Shown here: in pieces, positions 45,860 through 57,510 of the stretch
Numbering within the stretch: the first letter of the stretch is position 1
How the letters are laid out: each line of letters begins with the position of its first letter
Assembly: GCF_016906305.1 (NCBI RefSeq)
Contig: NZ_JADDOL010000009.1
Location: 93,366-157,365, forward strand
DNA length: 64,000 bases
Source of the DNA: Alloalcanivorax marinus
Lineage (GTDB): Bacteria > Pseudomonadota > Gammaproteobacteria > Pseudomonadales > Alcanivoracaceae
Reading direction: 5' to 3'
The notes under the pieces: model-generated
The model's database searches: none
Seen by the model: only the letters and a program-made list of their open reading frames with translations
Told to the model about the DNA's origin: nothing
Program-made: the position numbers and the translations under genes

Positions 45860-47602
45860 TCACGGTGGCGTGCCCGGGCGCCCGGAAGACCGGGAGGGCG
45901 ACACCAGCCGCCCCTGTTCCCAGCGCGCCGGTACCAGCTTGCCCTGGCGGTCGCGGATCCAGCCTTCGCCGTCCGGCTGGTTGTCCCGGTAGGGCGTGAT
46001 CTCTTCCACCCGGCCCTGTTCGCTGTATTCCACGAAACGGCCCTGGCGCTGGCCGTCGCGGTAGTGGCCTTCCAGCCTGGGATAGCCCTCGGCGGTGGTT
46101 TCCCGGTAGGGCCCGTCCAGGCGATCCTGGTCGAAGCGGGCGTACACCTGGACACCGTCGTCGCGACGCTCGAACACGTCGCCGTGGCGCCGGCCGTCGC
46201 GGTAGGGCACCCGGGACAACAGCTCACCGTCGGCGTCGTACTGCGTCCACTCGCCGACCCTTTGGCCGCGCCGGTAATGGCGCTCGGCGAGCAGCTCGCC
46301 GTCGGCGGAGTGCAGGGTCCAGTCGCCGTCCAGCTCGCCGTCGACATAGTGGGCGTCGCGCACCCGGCCATCGTCCTCCAGGGTATGCCAGTCGCCCACC
46401 GGCTGGCCCTGGCGGTAGTGGCCGGACTCGACCACCTCGCCGTCGGCGTTCTCGGTGCGCCAGGGCCCGTCTTCCTGGTCCTGGCTGTAGTGTTTGTGGG
46501 TCCAGCGCTGGCCGTCCGGGCCACTGCGTTCACGCCAGTCGCCGTCCAGCCGGCCCTTTTTGTAGTGCATGACCCGGACCAGTTGGCCGTCGTCGTCGTA
46601 GGCTTCCCAGGTGCCGGTGCGCAGGCCGTCGCGCATCTGGCCCTGTTCGCGGCCACCGTTGCCCAGCGGGGCGATGGCCGGTCCTTGCTGCACACGCTTG
46701 ACCCAGTGTTCCAGCCTCACCACGGTGTCGCCGTTGAAGCCGATCCGCCACTGGCTGTTCTTTTGCGGGTAACGCAGACTGACACTGCTTGGCGAACCGT
46801 CCCGGTTGTGGTCGGCCATCAGAGACAGCCACTGCGGCGCACCGTCCCGGAAGCGGCCCTGATCGTCCCGAAAGAAGTGGGCTTCGCGGCGCGAATAACT
46901 GCCGTCGCTGCGCCGGTTCCAGGCCATCAACACCCCGGGGGCGGTGAAGTCCGCATGGCCGATGCGGTTGCCGTCCCGGTCGTAGCGGTTGTAGAAGTTG
47001 TCGTAGCGGCCGTCGCGGTAGCGCCGTTCCTCATAAATCTGACCGCCCTCCGGGCCGCCGTCGTCGTCGCCGTAGTAGCTGATCTGCATGCCGTCCGGGC
47101 GGCCGTCCTTGACCTGCCGCTTCAGCAGCAGGTTGCCTTCTTCGTCGTACTGCTTTTCGACGCCGTTGATCTTGCCGTCCCGGTAGGGTTTGTATTTCTC
47201 CACCTGGCCGTTTTCATGGTAGGTGATCCGCTCGCCGTCCGGGCGGCCCTGCTCATCGTTGTGGCCCTTCTCCTTGACCTGGCCGTCCGGGTACAGATAG
47301 CGGAAGTCGCCGAGCCATGGGTCGTCCTTGCCGGGCCCGCCGCGCACCCCTTCCGCGTAGAGGGCGTCGCCGTCCTTGTAGTGGGCCTGGTACAGATAGC
47401 CGGGGCCGTCCGGATTCTCCGGCAGGGGCACCTCCACGTAGTAGAAGGCGTTGTCCGGTTTGTCCACTGGATAGCCGTATTCGCTGAAGTAGCGGCGCTC
47501 CGCCTGGGCACCGGCGCCGAGCAGCAGGGCGCCCAGCGTCAGCAGGACGGCCAGGGGCCGCAGCCGGGGGCGGGCACGGGTGGGAGTGGTGGTCAGGCTC
47601 AT
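45860..47602 (-). CDS. Exported YwqK/MORN-variant repeat protein
   Basis: The 580-residue protein has a signal peptide (RLRPLAVLLTLGALLLGAGAQA) followed by many repeats of about 20-25 residues of the type GxWxxYDxDGxLxxxxxYxxGxxxG. Examples are YDDDGQLVRVMHYKKGRLDG, HSADGELLAERHYRRGQRVG and YDADGELLSRVPYRDGRRHG. The repeats are densest in residues 320-570, with earlier copies at about 95-200. MORN-2/YwqK repeats form elongated beta-meander scaffolds; family labels such as antitoxin are not informative here. The start overlaps the lipoprotein stop by ATGA. Likely periplasmic or outer-surface. Confidence 0.8.
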   Translation of the reverse strand: MSLTTTPTRARPRLRPLAVLLTLGALLLGAGAQAERRYFSEYGYPVDKPDNAFYYVEVPLPENPDGPGYLYQAHYKDGDALYAEGVRGGPGKDDPWLGDFRYLYPDGQVKEKGHNDEQGRPDGERITYHENGQVEKYKPYRDGKINGVEKQYDEEGNLLLKRQVKDGRPDGMQISYYGDDDGGPEGGQIYEERRYRDGRYDNFYNRYDRDGNRIGHADFTAPGVLMAWNRRSDGSYSRREAHFFRDDQGRFRDGAPQWLSLMADHNRDGSPSSVSLRYPQKNSQWRIGFNGDTVVRLEHWVKRVQQGPAIAPLGNGGREQGQMRDGLRTGTWEAYDDDGQLVRVMHYKKGRLDGDWRERSGPDGQRWTHKHYSQDQEDGPWRTENADGEVVESGHYRQGQPVGDWHTLEDDGRVRDAHYVDGELDGDWTLHSADGELLAERHYRRGQRVGEWTQYDADGELLSRVPYRDGRRHGDVFERRDDGVQVYARFDQDRLDGPYRETTAEGYPRLEGHYRDGQRQGRFVEYSEQGRVEEITPYRDNQPDGEGWIRDRQGKLVPARWEQGRLVSPSRSSGRPGTPP

Positions 47603-49719
47603 TCCGGCACCTCCGGGAAGTCGGCCCGCAGATCACGCTGCTGCTCGCCGTCGGCGCGCAGCAGCCGCACTTCCTTCACCGTGCCCCAGAAACGGCGCAC
47701 GCCCTGGTCGTCCTCGCCAAGCGGCTCCAGGGCCAGGCCGGTGTCGTCCAGGGCGGCGTAATCCAGCCCCTCGATAGCGCCGCAATCGTCGCCGAGCACC
47801 ACGCCGTCCTCGCCGTCGAAGCGCGCGCAGCCCGGCTGCTCGCGGGTCAGGGTGACGGTGTCCACCTCGGTGGGGCAGCGCGCCTGGAAGCTCAGCTCGC
47901 GGCCGTAGAAGTAGCGGATCTTGTCGTCTTCCGTGCGCAGCTCGAAGCCCGGGTCGATGTCCTCGCGGACACTGCCCTGGTCCCAGACGAAATGCAGGGG
48001 CGTGCCGTGGAAGTCGGCGCCGTCCTCCGGGGTCAGGGTGCACAGCCGCAGGCCCGGCGGGCCGGTGACCCGCAGCCGGTTGTCGTCCAGGCCTTCCAGG
48101 GTCAGGCCCTCCAGCAGGGCCCCGGTGTCGTCCGGCACCTCCGGCAGCGGAGACGGCTGGTGCCGCACGCCACCGGGGTGGAGCCCGGGCCGCCCGTCCC
48201 CGGGCAGCGGCCGCACGGTGAAGGTCAGCGGGCGCTGGCTTTCCTTGAGTGGTGTCAGGCGCAGGGCGGCGATGGGCGCTTCGGTGATCAGGGTGAGGTG
48301 GTCCAGGGGCGGCCCCAGGGTCAGGCGGCCCACGAAGACCTCGGCGGAGGTGTCCGCCTGCTGGTCGGGCCGGTAGACCACCGCGTAGGGCAGGGGCTCG
48401 CCGTCCGCGTCCAGGGGGCGGGCGCGCCAGTGGCCCAGATCGCCGCCCAACCGCAGGTCCACGCGGCGGTCCTGCCAGTCGAGAATCTTCGGCGCGTCCG
48501 GTGCCGGGTCGTCACGCTTCAGGGTCATCGGTTCGCCGTCGGTCCAGACGCGCGCGGTACCGGTGATCTTCACCGGCTGGTCGGCGTCGAACTGACCGTC
48601 CCCGGTGAGCACCAGCAGATCGCGGCCGATGTCCGAGGGGATCGGCGAGGCCAGGCCGTAGAAGCCGCCGCTCTCGCTCAGACGGTTGAGCAGCAGGCCG
48701 TCCGGCGCCCCACCCTCGAAACCGGTCAGGTGGAAGCTGGCCTGTTGCTGCAGCGGGGTGGCCAGGGTCCAATCGCCTTCGGTGAGCAGCCGGGTCTCTT
48801 CCAGCTCATCGGGGCGGTAGAACAGGCTCTGCTCGAGGCTGTCGAGCAGGGTGTCCACGTAGGCTTCGTCGCGCATCGGCTGGCGCCGGTCCGCGGGCAG
48901 GATGCGCGGCTCCCGCAGATCGCGCTCGGTGCGGTCCGTGTACATTTCCACCTGCATCGGATCCACGTCCCAGTCCTGCACCGGATAGGGATAGTGCTGC
49001 TGGCTGATCAGCACCAGACGTTGCTCCAGGCGCGCGTCCTGTTGCGGCAGCGGCAGGCTGCTGTGCAGGCGCAGGGCCTCGGGCATGCCGGAGGGCCAGC
49101 GGGCGATCATGCGTGCCTGGCCGGTGACGCCGTCGCCGTCCAGGGTCAGGGCGATCAGCACCCGGTCCCCGTCCCGGGCCAGCACCCGATAGTCGGCGGT
49201 GACCTTGGGCAGGCCCCCCAGGAAGGCGCTGGCCTGCCAGGTGTCGCCGGGCCGCGGATCGTCGGGCAGCGGCACCGCGGTGGCGGTGGCCTGGTCGAGC
49301 AGCTGTTGCACCTTGTCGCCGAAGCGCTCCACCATTTCCTGGTGGAGCGCCGGGTCGGCGATGCGGGTTTCGGTGATTTCGCCGTCTTCCACCCGGCTCA
49401 GCGTGCCGGTGTCCAGAAAGCGGCGCAGGGGCTTGGCGCGCTCACCCAGCATCGCCAGGTTGCGGGTGTCCAGTTCGCCGCTGCCGAGCCGCATCCAGGG
49501 CAGGGTGGTGCGGATCCACAGGCCGCCGCCGGCGTCGTCGTCCACCCGGTTGCGGACCACGGCCTGCAGCCGCATGTCCTGTTCATAGTCGCTGTCGTCG
49601 CGCTTCAGGGTCTGGTGGGCGATGAGCAGAAAGTCGTCTTCGTAATCGGCGTCGGGGGCGCGATTGTCCTGGCAGGCCGCCAGCAGGAAAAGGCAGAAAA
49701 AAGGCAGTAAAAACCGCAT
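47599..49719 (-). CDS. Large lipoprotein of unknown function
   Basis: I do not recognise the family. The 706 residues begin with a lipoprotein signal (MRFLLPFFCLFLLAAC; lipidated Cys16) and an Asp/Glu-rich start (APDADYEDDFLL), which would favour the outer membrane by lack of a +2 Asp retention signal (Gln at +2). The body is beta-rich and very acidic, with four to five cysteines clustered in residues 555-670 that could pair. First gene of a coupled three-gene envelope operon with the YwqK-repeat protein and the short-domain protein. No enzymatic motif seen. Confidence 0.78.
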   Translation of the reverse strand: MRFLLPFFCLFLLAACQDNRAPDADYEDDFLLIAHQTLKRDDSDYEQDMRLQAVVRNRVDDDAGGGLWIRTTLPWMRLGSGELDTRNLAMLGERAKPLRRFLDTGTLSRVEDGEITETRIADPALHQEMVERFGDKVQQLLDQATATAVPLPDDPRPGDTWQASAFLGGLPKVTADYRVLARDGDRVLIALTLDGDGVTGQARMIARWPSGMPEALRLHSSLPLPQQDARLEQRLVLISQQHYPYPVQDWDVDPMQVEMYTDRTERDLREPRILPADRRQPMRDEAYVDTLLDSLEQSLFYRPDELEETRLLTEGDWTLATPLQQQASFHLTGFEGGAPDGLLLNRLSESGGFYGLASPIPSDIGRDLLVLTGDGQFDADQPVKITGTARVWTDGEPMTLKRDDPAPDAPKILDWQDRRVDLRLGGDLGHWRARPLDADGEPLPYAVVYRPDQQADTSAEVFVGRLTLGPPLDHLTLITEAPIAALRLTPLKESQRPLTFTVRPLPGDGRPGLHPGGVRHQPSPLPEVPDDTGALLEGLTLEGLDDNRLRVTGPPGLRLCTLTPEDGADFHGTPLHFVWDQGSVREDIDPGFELRTEDDKIRYFYGRELSFQARCPTEVDTVTLTREQPGCARFDGEDGVVLGDDCGAIEGLDYAALDDTGLALEPLGEDDQGVRRFWGTVKEVRLLRADGEQQRDLRADFPEVPE

Positions 49720-49824
49720 AATGAGAGCTCTCCGTCACGCTGCGAAGTGTAGCGAATGCCGCTGCGTCACGGGGCGCTGTAAACGAAAATTGTGAAAAAC
49801 ACCCGGCAAAAAAAGAGAGAGCTG

Positions 49825-50499
49825 ATGGTGGGGAACAGCCGGTCCGTGACCAGCAATCAGGACGATCTGCATCCGGCCCTGGAGGTCACCGTGCGCCGCC
49901 ACCTGGACCATCCGTGGCGGGCGCCGCTGGCGGACCACGACCGGGCCGCGTTCCAGCGGGCGCGGGAGTGGGTGGCCGATCGTGACCGGCCGCTGATCCT
50001 GGATTCCGGTTGCGGCACCGGGCGCTCCTCGGTGCAATTGGCGCGGCGCTACCCGCAGGCACTGGTGTTGGGGCTGGATCAGTCCGCCCACCGTCTGGCG
50101 CGGGCGCCACGGCGCTTCGATATACCGGACAACGTGCTGTTGCTGCGCACCGACTGCGGCGGTTTCTGGCGGCTCGCCGAGCAGGCCGGCTGGCGGCCCT
50201 GGCGGCATTACCTGCTGTATCCGAACCCCTGGCCGAAGAGCGCCCATCTGAAGCGCCGCTGGCACGGCCACCCGGTGTTCCCGCATTTGCTGGCACTGGG
50301 CGGCACCCTGGTGCTGCGCACCAACTGGGCGCTCTATGCCCGGGAGATGGCCGCCGCCCTGGCCCTGGCGGGCCGCGCCGCGACCCTGGGGGAGCCGGAC
50401 GTCGGCGCGTCGCCGCTCACCGATTTCGAGGACAAGTACCGCAACAGCGGCCAGCGGCTCTGGGAGCTGGTGGCCGAGGCCGGGGCCTCCACTCGGTGA
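49825..50499 (+). CDS. TrmB-like SAM-dependent methyltransferase
   Basis: The 224-residue protein is of the tRNA (guanine-7)-methyltransferase fold. The SAM-binding loop is LILDSGCGTGRSSVQLA and LGLDQSAHRL follows it. The TrmB-type active-site string YPNPWPKSAHLKRRWHGHPVFP replaces the usual FPDPWPKKRHHKRR. The region TDFEDKYRNSGQRLWEL matches the TrmB C-terminal T-x-F-E motif. Because of the altered active-site string it is probably a paralogue rather than TrmB itself. ATG 49825 has GAGAGAG upstream. Divergent from the lipoprotein operon. Confidence 0.8.
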   Translation: MVGNSRSVTSNQDDLHPALEVTVRRHLDHPWRAPLADHDRAAFQRAREWVADRDRPLILDSGCGTGRSSVQLARRYPQALVLGLDQSAHRLARAPRRFDIPDNVLLLRTDCGGFWRLAEQAGWRPWRHYLLYPNPWPKSAHLKRRWHGHPVFPHLLALGGTLVLRTNWALYAREMAAALALAGRAATLGEPDVGASPLTDFEDKYRNSGQRLWELVAEAGASTR

Positions 50500-50508
50500 A
50501 AGGCCGGG

Positions 50509-50673
50509 TCAGTTAAAGGTCAGATAGAGTTTGTAGGCAATGGTGGACAGCATGCAGAGGGTGCCCACCGCCAGCAGCGCCACGCCCCAGTTGTACTGGC
50601 GGCCGGCGAAACCCACCGCCATCAACGTCAGTCCCACCGCGATCAGGGCGATCAGCCCGTCGAAAAACGCCAT
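50509..50673 (-). CDS. 54-residue two-helix membrane protein
   Basis: A short gene with coding quality: it starts with ATG at 50673, GGGAGTACAGCG just upstream, and ends TTTAACTGA. The product has two hydrophobic helices (FFDGLIALIAVGLTLMAVGFA and WGVALLAVGTLCMLSTIAY) joined by GRQYN, with a Lys near the C-terminus, so a hairpin in the inner membrane. It starts 14 bp after the TrpB-like gene and is probably the last gene of that operon. No family recognised. Confidence 0.65.
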   Translation of the reverse strand: MAFFDGLIALIAVGLTLMAVGFAGRQYNWGVALLAVGTLCMLSTIAYKLYLTFN

Positions 50674-50687
50674 CGCTGTACTCCCGC

Positions 50688-52049
50688 TCAGCCCAGTTGG
50701 GGCAGCTGCGCCAGCGCCGCCTCGGCGCCGGCGGCGTCGTAGTCGCCGTCTTCCAGCTTGCCATCAAAGAAGTCGATGTAGGCCTGCATGTCGAAATGGC
50801 CGTGGCCGGAGAGGTTGAACAGAATGGTCTCCGCCTTGCCTTCCTCCTTGCAGCGCAGTGCCTCGTCGATGGCGCCCTTGACCGCGTGGGTGCATTCCGG
50901 CGCCGGCACGATGCCTTCGTGGCGGGCGAATTCCACCGCCGCCTCGAAGCAGCCCAGCTGCTGATAGGCGCGCGCCTCGATCAGACCCAGCGACAGGGCA
51001 TGGGACACCTGCGGGCCCATGCCGTGGTAGCGCAGACCGCCGGCATGGAAGCCCGGTGGCGTGAAACTGGAGCCCAGGGTGTGCATCTTGGTGAGCGGCG
51101 TCAGGTGGGCGGTATCGCCGAAATCGTAGGCGAAGCGCCCCCGGGTGAGCGTGGGGCAGGCCGCCGGTTCCACGGCGATGATGCGCCGGCGGCGGCCGCC
51201 GCGCAGCTGCGCGCCCAGGAACGGAAAGGCGATGCCGGCGAAATTGGAGCCGCCGCCGGTGCAGCCGATGATGATGTCCGGGTCGTCGCCGGCCAGTTCG
51301 AACTGCTCCATGGCCTCCAGACCGATCACGCTCTGGTGCAGCATCACATGGTTGAGCACCGAGCCCAGGGCGTACTTGGTGCCCTCGTCCCGGGCCGCCA
51401 GTTCCACCGCCTCGCTGATGGCGATGCCCAGGCTGCCGGGGTGGTCCGGGTTCTCCGCCAGGATGGCGCGGCCGGACTCGGTCAGGTCGGACGGCGAGGG
51501 GATGCACTCGGCGCCGTAGGTGCGCATCAGCGCTTGGCGATAGGGCTTCTGCTGGTAGGAGACCCGCACCTGGAACACCTTTACCTGCAGGTCGAACAGG
51601 CTGCCGGCGAAGGCCAGCGACGAGCCCCACTGGCCGGCGCCGGTTTCGGTGGTGAGCCGTTTGATGCCGGCCTCGGCGTTGTAGTAGGCCTGCGCCACGG
51701 CGGTGTTGGGTTTGTGCGAGCCCGCCGGGCTCACGCCTTCGTATTTGAAGTAGATCTTCGCGGGCGTATCCAGCGCCTTTTCCAGGCGGCGGGCGCGGAT
51801 CAGCGGGCTGGGGCGCCACAGCCGGTAAATATCACGCACCGGCGTGGGAATTTCCACGTGCCGCTCGCTGGTCATTTCCTGGGCGATCAGGGTGTCCGGA
51901 AACAGCGGTGACAGGTCCGCCGGCCCCACCGGCTGGTGGGTGCCCGGGTGCAGCACCGGCGCCATCGGTTCCGGAAAGTCCGCCATGATGTTGTACCAGT
52001 CACGGGGCATCCGGTCCTCGGACAGCAGGTATTTGGTGCTTTCGGTCAT
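50688..52049 (-). CDS. TrpB2-type tryptophan synthase beta-like PLP enzyme
   Basis: Fold type II PLP enzyme of 453 residues. The PLP lysine lies in [20 protein letters not shown], the glycine-rich phosphate loop is [18 protein letters not shown], and [12 protein letters not shown] is shared with TrpB. The N-terminal extension and the sequence TPLIRA-type [14 protein letters not shown] mark the TrpB2 subgroup, which acts alone (indole plus serine or O-phosphoserine to tryptophan) rather than with TrpA. No trpA or trpF is near. ATG 52049 has AAGGGGGAGTC upstream. It follows a GNAT gene in the extended purB operon. Confidence 0.88.
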   Translation of the reverse strand: MTESTKYLLSEDRMPRDWYNIMADFPEPMAPVLHPGTHQPVGPADLSPLFPDTLIAQEMTSERHVEIPTPVRDIYRLWRPSPLIRARRLEKALDTPAKIYFKYEGVSPAGSHKPNTAVAQAYYNAEAGIKRLTTETGAGQWGSSLAFAGSLFDLQVKVFQVRVSYQQKPYRQALMRTYGAECIPSPSDLTESGRAILAENPDHPGSLGIAISEAVELAARDEGTKYALGSVLNHVMLHQSVIGLEAMEQFELAGDDPDIIIGCTGGGSNFAGIAFPFLGAQLRGGRRRRIIAVEPAACPTLTRGRFAYDFGDTAHLTPLTKMHTLGSSFTPPGFHAGGLRYHGMGPQVSHALSLGLIEARAYQQLGCFEAAVEFARHEGIVPAPECTHAVKGAIDEALRCKEEGKAETILFNLSGHGHFDMQAYIDFFDGKLEDGDYDAAGAEAALAQLPQLG

Positions 52050-52123
52050 GACTCCCCCTTCGAGTGGTTTTTGTAGACCCACCATGATGCTGATTTTCAC
52101 GGGCGCCGCCAGTGCGGCGGCGC

Positions 52124-52555
52124 TCAGTCCAGCAGTTTGAACATCTGCCGGTGGGGGATGTGGGCGTCCATGAAGATGCCGCCGGACACACTGAAGCCGG
52201 CGGTTTCGTAGAAGCTGGTGGCGTGGGTCTGGGCGTACAGGAAGATCTCGCCCATGCGCGCGGCGCGGGCGGCTTCCTCGGCGGCCACCAGCAGGGCGCG
52301 GCCGACGCCGCTGTTGCGGTGGGTTTCCAGTACGCAGAGGCGGCTGATCTGGCCGCTGCCCAGCAGGCGCAGGCAGCCGATTGGCCGTTGTTGGTCATCC
52401 AGCGCCAGGAAGTGGCGGGCGGCGTGGTCGGCGCCGTCCCATTCCAGTTCCTCGGGAACACCCTGTTCGCCGATGAATACGCGCTCGCGCAGCGCGCTCA
52501 GTTCATCGCGGTGTTCGTCCCAGGACGTTTCGATGATGGTAAAACTAAAGCCCAT
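52124..52555 (-). CDS. GNAT-family N-acetyltransferase (ElaA-like)
   Basis: The 143-residue acetyltransferase has [20 protein letters not shown] at the N-terminus, typical of the ElaA subgroup. The acetyl-CoA-binding element is [20 protein letters not shown] (consensus R/Q-x-x-G-x-G/A) and [17 protein letters not shown] follows. Substrate unknown. ATG 52555 is 10 bp after the roxA stop, so it is co-transcribed with roxA. Confidence 0.87.
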   Translation of the reverse strand: MGFSFTIIETSWDEHRDELSALRERVFIGEQGVPEELEWDGADHAARHFLALDDQQRPIGCLRLLGSGQISRLCVLETHRNSGVGRALLVAAEEAARAARMGEIFLYAQTHATSFYETAGFSVSGGIFMDAHIPHRQMFKLLD

Positions 52556-52565
52556 GGCGTTCTCG

Positions 52566-53693
52566 TTAAAGCTCGGCAAAGTAGCCCTGGTCCATCCAAT
52601 GGTCCAGCAGGGCGCGGCCGTCGGCGTCGAGCACCGCGGCCAATTCCTTTTCGGTGTAGCGGCGTTGGCGGGCAAGCAGCCCGGCCAGGGCGAGCTGGCC
52701 GCCTTGCAGGGGCCAGGGCTCGCCGTTGAGCCAGGCGGTGTCGTCCGCCACCAGGAGACGCACGCCGCCATGGCGAACCAGGACGGCGTCGGAATCGGCG
52801 GCGCGAATGTGCGCCGGGTCGATCAGAAAATCAAGTCCCGATTGACGCGGGGTGCTCAGCCAGCGGGCCAGGGCGTTGCGGGCGGCGGCGCGGTCGAACA
52901 GGCCCAGCGCCTGCTCCAGCATGGCGTCGCGCTCGCCGGCCTCGAGCCGGCCCGGATCCCCCGGCGCCACCCGGCCGGCATCCCGGTACAGGGTGGGCGC
53001 GGCGTCGGCCAGGGTCTCGGCCACCATCTCCGCCAGCAGGTCCCGGTAGTCCGGCGCGCGGAAGCCCACCGACCAGGTGATGCAGTCGCTGTCCAGGGCC
53101 ACGCCGTGGTGAGCGACCCCGGGGGGCAGATAGAGCACGTCCCCGGGGCCGGCGATGTGCTCCTCGCTCACCGGCATGTCGGCCAGCATCTTCAGCGGCA
53201 CATCGCCGCGCAGCCGACTGCTCTCGTCGCACTCCGGGCCCAGCTGCCAGCGTCGCCGGCCGGCGGCCTGCACCAGAAACACGTCGTACTGGTCGTAATG
53301 GGGCCCCACGCTGCCGCCCTCGGCGGCGTAGCTGATCATGATGTCTTCCAGCCGCCAGCCGGGCAGAAACCGGAAGTCGTCCAGCAGCAGCGACACCTCG
53401 GTGAGGTAGTGGTCCACGGACTGCACCAGCAGGGTCCAGTCGCGCTCGCCCAGCTCCGCGAAGCGTTCCGCTTCCAGCGGGCCCTGTTCCAGACTCCAGG
53501 GGCCATCGCCGGCGCCCTGGATCAGCCGCGACTCCACCTCCGGTTCCAGCGCCAGGCCGGCCAGGGTGTCCGCGTCCGGGTGCGCCAGCCCGGCGGCGGC
53601 GCCGGGCATGAACAGGGGCGCGCGCTGCCAGTGGCGGGCCAGGAAATCCTCCGGCGCCAGGGGCAGCGTGAAGCGGGGCAGGGTGAGGGCCAC
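52566..53693 (-). CDS. roxA: Ribosomal protein uL16 arginine 3-hydroxylase (YcfD/RoxA-type JmjC oxygenase)
   Basis: Fe(II)/2-oxoglutarate oxygenase that hydroxylates an Arg of ribosomal protein L16. The 375 residues form a JmjC cupin with iron ligands His and Asp in GSVGPHYDQYDVFLVQ and the distal His in LYLPPGVAHHGVA, plus QLGPECDESS. A C-terminal dimerisation/winged-helix region spans about 240-375. Length and the position next to purB match the RoxA/YcfD family. It starts 1 bp after purB. Confidence 0.9.
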   Translation of the reverse strand: MALTLPRFTLPLAPEDFLARHWQRAPLFMPGAAAGLAHPDADTLAGLALEPEVESRLIQGAGDGPWSLEQGPLEAERFAELGERDWTLLVQSVDHYLTEVSLLLDDFRFLPGWRLEDIMISYAAEGGSVGPHYDQYDVFLVQAAGRRRWQLGPECDESSRLRGDVPLKMLADMPVSEEHIAGPGDVLYLPPGVAHHGVALDSDCITWSVGFRAPDYRDLLAEMVAETLADAAPTLYRDAGRVAPGDPGRLEAGERDAMLEQALGLFDRAAARNALARWLSTPRQSGLDFLIDPAHIRAADSDAVLVRHGGVRLLVADDTAWLNGEPWPLQGGQLALAGLLARQRRYTEKELAAVLDADGRALLDHWMDQGYFAEL

Positions 53694-53694
53694 G

Positions 53695-55797
<2,103 letters not shown>

Positions 55798-55801
<4 letters not shown>

Positions 55802-56919
55802 TGCGTCGCCTCGATCACGGCGCCGCCCAGGCAGGTGTCGCCGTCGTAGAACACCACCGATTGCCCCGGGGTCACCGCCCGTTGGGGGTCGTCGAACGTG
55901 ACCCGCACCCGGCCGGCGCCGGCGTCTTCCACCCGACAGGCCTGGTCGGCCTGGCGGTAGCGGGTTTTCGCGGTGAGCCGGGCGGGCAGGGCCGGCGGCT
56001 CGCCGGCGATCCAGTCCACCGTGGCGCTGGTCAGGGCCCGGCTGAACAGCAGCGGGTGGTCCTGGCCCTGCACGGCCACCAGCACATTGCGCTCCAGATC
56101 CTTGCCGGCCACGTACCAGGGCGCGTCGCCGGCGTCGGCGCGGCCGCCGATGCCCAGACCCTGGCGCTGACCCAGGGTGTAGTACATCAGGCCGTCGTGG
56201 CGCCCTATCACGTGGCCCTGGTCGTCCTCGATGTCGCCGGGCTGGGCGGGCAGGTAGGTCTCCAGGAAATCCTTGAAGCGGCGCTCGCCGATAAAGCAGA
56301 TGCCGGTGGAGTCCTTCTTTTTATGGTTGTCGAAGCCGCGCTCGGCGGCCAGCCGCCGTACCTCCGGCTTTTCCAGGTCGCCCAGGGGGAACAGGGTGCG
56401 GGCGAACTTGTCGCCGCCCACCGCGTGCAGGAAATAGGTCTGGTCCTTATTGTGGTCCACGGCGCGCAGCAGCCGGCCGCGCTCGCCGTCGTGGCTCACC
56501 CGCGCATAATGGCCGGTGGCGATGTAGTCCGCGCCCAGGGACAGGGCACGGTCGAGAAAGGCGGCGAACTTGATTTCCTTGTTACAAAGGATGTCCGGAT
56601 TGGGGGTGCGCCCGGCCCGGTATTCGGCCAGAAAATGCTCGAACACCCGGTCCCAGTACTCACCGGCGAAATTGGCGGTGTGCAGCTCGATGCCCAGCAC
56701 GCCGGCCACCTGCATGGCGTCCAGCAGGTCCTCCCGGGCGGTGCAGTAGTCGGTGCCGTCATCCTCGTTCCAGTTCTTCATGAACAGCCCCTCGACCCGG
56801 TAGCCGGCGTCGAGCAGGCGCGCCGCCGCCACCGACGAATCCACGCCGCCGGACATGCCGACGATCACGCGGGTGGAGCGGGGATCCCGGGGCAGGTCCC
56901 GGGCAAGGGTATCGGACAT
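55798..56919 (-). CDS. mnmA: tRNA 2-thiouridine(34) synthase MnmA
   Basis: ATP-dependent 2-thiolation of U34 in tRNA Lys, Glu and Gln. The 373 residues have PP-loop [15 protein letters not shown], the lid [15 protein letters not shown], the first catalytic Cys in [12 protein letters not shown] and the second in [16 protein letters not shown], and C-terminal beta domains to AVIEATQ. ATG 56919 is supported by the family N-terminus (VIVGMSGG about 18 residues in). 2 bp after the Nudix gene and 4-bp overlap with hflD. Confidence 0.95.
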
Positions 56920-56921
56920 CG

Positions 56922-57389
56922 TCAGCCTCGTTGCAGGGGCCAGGGGTGTTGATAGATGGCGTCCAGCGGCAGTCGCCGGCCGCTCCGGTAGTCGTCCACG
57001 CAGCGCTGCACCAGCGGGCTGCGGTGCTCGCCGTCGCGGGCCGCCAGCTCCTCCGGGGTCAGCCACACCGCTTCCAGGATGCCGGTGTCCAGCTTCTGGT
57101 GCGGGTCGTGGCCCAGGGGCCGGGCCAGGAAGCAGGTGCGGTAATAGACGCCGCCGCCGGGCTTGGGCTGAAAGATGTACCAGCCCAACAGGTCGGTGAT
57201 TTCCACCCGCCAGGCGGTTTCCTCCAGGGTTTCCCGGTAGGCGGCCTGCATCAGATCCTCGCCGAATTCGGCGTGGCCGGCGGGCTGGTTGAGCACCGCC
57301 TGGCCGCCCTTCATCTCGCGCACGAACAACAGGCGGCCCTCTTGTTCCACGACGGTGGCCACAGTAATGTGCGGTTCGAAGCTGTTCAT
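56922..57389 (-). CDS. nudJ: NudJ-like Nudix phosphatase
   Basis: The 155-residue hydrolase acts on nucleoside/thiamine pyrophosphates. The Nudix box is [20 protein letters not shown] (then TAW; Thr-Ala replaces the more usual x-Gly, as in NudJ). [18 protein letters not shown] and NQPAGHAE are the NudJ-type N-terminus. Position immediately before mnmA is conserved in gammaproteobacteria. Divergent from moaC; the 121-bp gap shows no riboswitch. Confidence 0.9.
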   Translation of the reverse strand: MNSFEPHITVATVVEQEGRLLFVREMKGGQAVLNQPAGHAEFGEDLMQAAYRETLEETAWRVEITDLLGWYIFQPKPGGGVYYRTCFLARPLGHDPHQKLDTGILEAVWLTPEELAARDGEHRSPLVQRCVDDYRSGRRLPLDAIYQHPWPLQRG

Positions 57390-57510
57390 CGAAGGCTCCA
57401 GCCGGGCGGTTATGATCGGTCAGCGGGCGCAGATGGTAGCGCACCGCCGGCCGCCGTGACAGCCACGGTGCGCGTCAATGAGTGGGGCCGCGTCCCGGAG
57501 AATGCAATAC

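Noticed and set aside
50513..50767. 84-codon minus-strand frame overlapping the TrpB2 end
   Set aside because: Arg/Gly-rich without hydrophobic pattern; the 54-codon frame in the same place has a ribosome site and two membrane helices.
57390..57510. Molybdenum-cofactor riboswitch upstream of moaC, or before modA
   Set aside because: No Moco-type multi-stem architecture is apparent; modA starts 7 bp after trhO, leaving no room.
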